A DNA stretch of 64,000 bases from Erwinia rhapontici. GTDB taxonomy: Bacteria; Pseudomonadota; Gammaproteobacteria; Enterobacterales; Enterobacteriaceae. Both the position numbers and the translations under genes were made by a program. The notes under the pieces were generated by a model that saw only the letters and a program-made list of their open reading frames with translations, was not told the DNA's origin and made no database searches. The stretch is taken from assembly GCF_012271765.1 (NCBI RefSeq), contig NZ_VRKO01000015.1:21492-85491 (forward strand), read 5' to 3'. Within the stretch, counting starts at the first letter, position 1. Every line of letters starts with the position of its first letter. This document shows, one piece after another, positions 63,666 through 64,000 of the stretch.

Positions 63666-64000
63666 GTGGGTCGGGCATGCCCGACCCCTACGGTAATCCG
63701 ACGGTGTCTATTTCGTGTGTTTTTGGTGGGCCGGGCATGCCCGGTCCCTACGATAATCCGCGGTGTCTATTTCGTGTGGTTTTGGTGGGTCGGGCATGCC
63801 CGACCCCTACGATAATCCGACGGTGTCTATTTCGTGTGTTTTTGGTGGGCCGGGCATGCCCGGTCCCCTACGATAATCCGACGGTGTCTATTTCGTGTGT
63901 TTTTGGTGGGTCGGGCATGCCCGACCCCTACGATAATCCGACATTGTCTATTTCGTGTGGTTTTGGTGGGTCGGGCATGCCCGACCCCTACGATAATCCG
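63666..64000. repeat. Tandem array of about 60-bp repeats with palindromic cores
   Basis: At least six copies lie head to tail and run off the window edge. GCATGC centres begin at 63675, 63735, 63794, 63854, 63915 and 63975, giving periods of 59-61 bp. Each unit is a palindrome, CTACGATAATCCG, then GTGTCTATTTCGTGTG and TTTTGGTGGG. The palindrome flanks vary in a paired way: TCGGGCATGCCCGA in copies 1, 3, 5 and 6, CCGGGCATGCCCGG in copies 2 and 4. Confidence 0.95.

Noticed and set aside
1..64000. CRISPR array, tRNA, rRNA or prophage
   Set aside because: The regular repeats are palindromic intergenic elements or slippage arrays without unique spacers, and no tRNA cloverleaf, rRNA stretch or phage structural gene was recognised.

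Overview
The window is an enterobacterial chromosome segment (order Enterobacterales). Its backbone follows the E. coli K-12 order around 91-92 min almost gene for gene: yjbH - psiE - ubiC - ubiA - plsB - dgkA - lexA - dinF - yjbJ - zur - dusA - pspG - qorA - dnaB - tyrB - yjbQ - yjbR - uvrA - ssb - yjcB - soxS/soxR - ghxP - yjcE. The mal genes that lie between psiE and ubiC in E. coli are absent, alr and aphA are missing around tyrB, and palindromic GTAGGGG-type repeats sit between many genes. Together these suggest an Erwiniaceae-like genome such as Pantoea. The genus is an inference and cannot be fixed from this window.

Layout. 1-9.2 kb is conserved core: exopolysaccharide (yjbH, partial), ubiquinone (ubiCA), phospholipid (plsB, dgkA), SOS (lexA-dinF with two SOS boxes) and zinc regulation (zur). 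9.6-11.4 kb holds a FadL/TraF-like outer-membrane protein and a small lipoprotein where E. coli has yjbL/yjbM. 11.5-19.4 kb returns to core (dusA, pspG with a sigma-54 promoter, qorA, dnaB, tyrB, yjbQR), with an Lrp-type regulator and a YitT membrane protein in the alr position. 19.4-24.4 kb is an insertion: a 952-residue classical autotransporter, a zinc alcohol dehydrogenase and a microsatellite framed by palindromes. uvrA/ssb (24.4-28.0 kb) share an SOS box.

28.1-55.9 kb is a large accessory block between ssb and yjcB. It carries a periplasmic cyclohexadienyl-dehydratase-like protein with a PheP-like permease; a two-partner secretion locus (TpsB, 2558-residue CdiA-like TpsA, CdiI-like immunity protein) whose TpsA appears to have lost its C-terminal toxin; a YegS-like lipid kinase with a lipoprotein; gdhA; a CycA-like permease; dld; a DUF3828 protein; a VirK/YbjX protein; gstA; an AraC regulator with an EamA exporter; an IS3-type transposase remnant; and a two-gene surface-glycan module (Wzx-like flippase and TupA-like ATP-grasp).

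55.9-64.0 kb returns to core: yjcB, a membrane diguanylate cyclase in the slot where E. coli has the EAL protein PdeC, divergent soxS/soxR around a perfect 18-bp sox box, a glutathione transferase, ghxP with a PurR-type box, and yjcE. The window ends in a tandem array of about 60-bp repeats with palindromic cores.

Functional themes are DNA damage and redox stress (lexA, dinF, uvrA, ssb, soxRS, GSTs, qorA), envelope and surface structures (yjbH, autotransporter, TPS, Wzx/TupA, VirK, c-di-GMP), and amino-acid metabolism and transport (tyrB, gdhA, PheC/PheP-like pair, CycA-like). No rRNA, tRNA, CRISPR array, prophage or complete insertion sequence was recognised.
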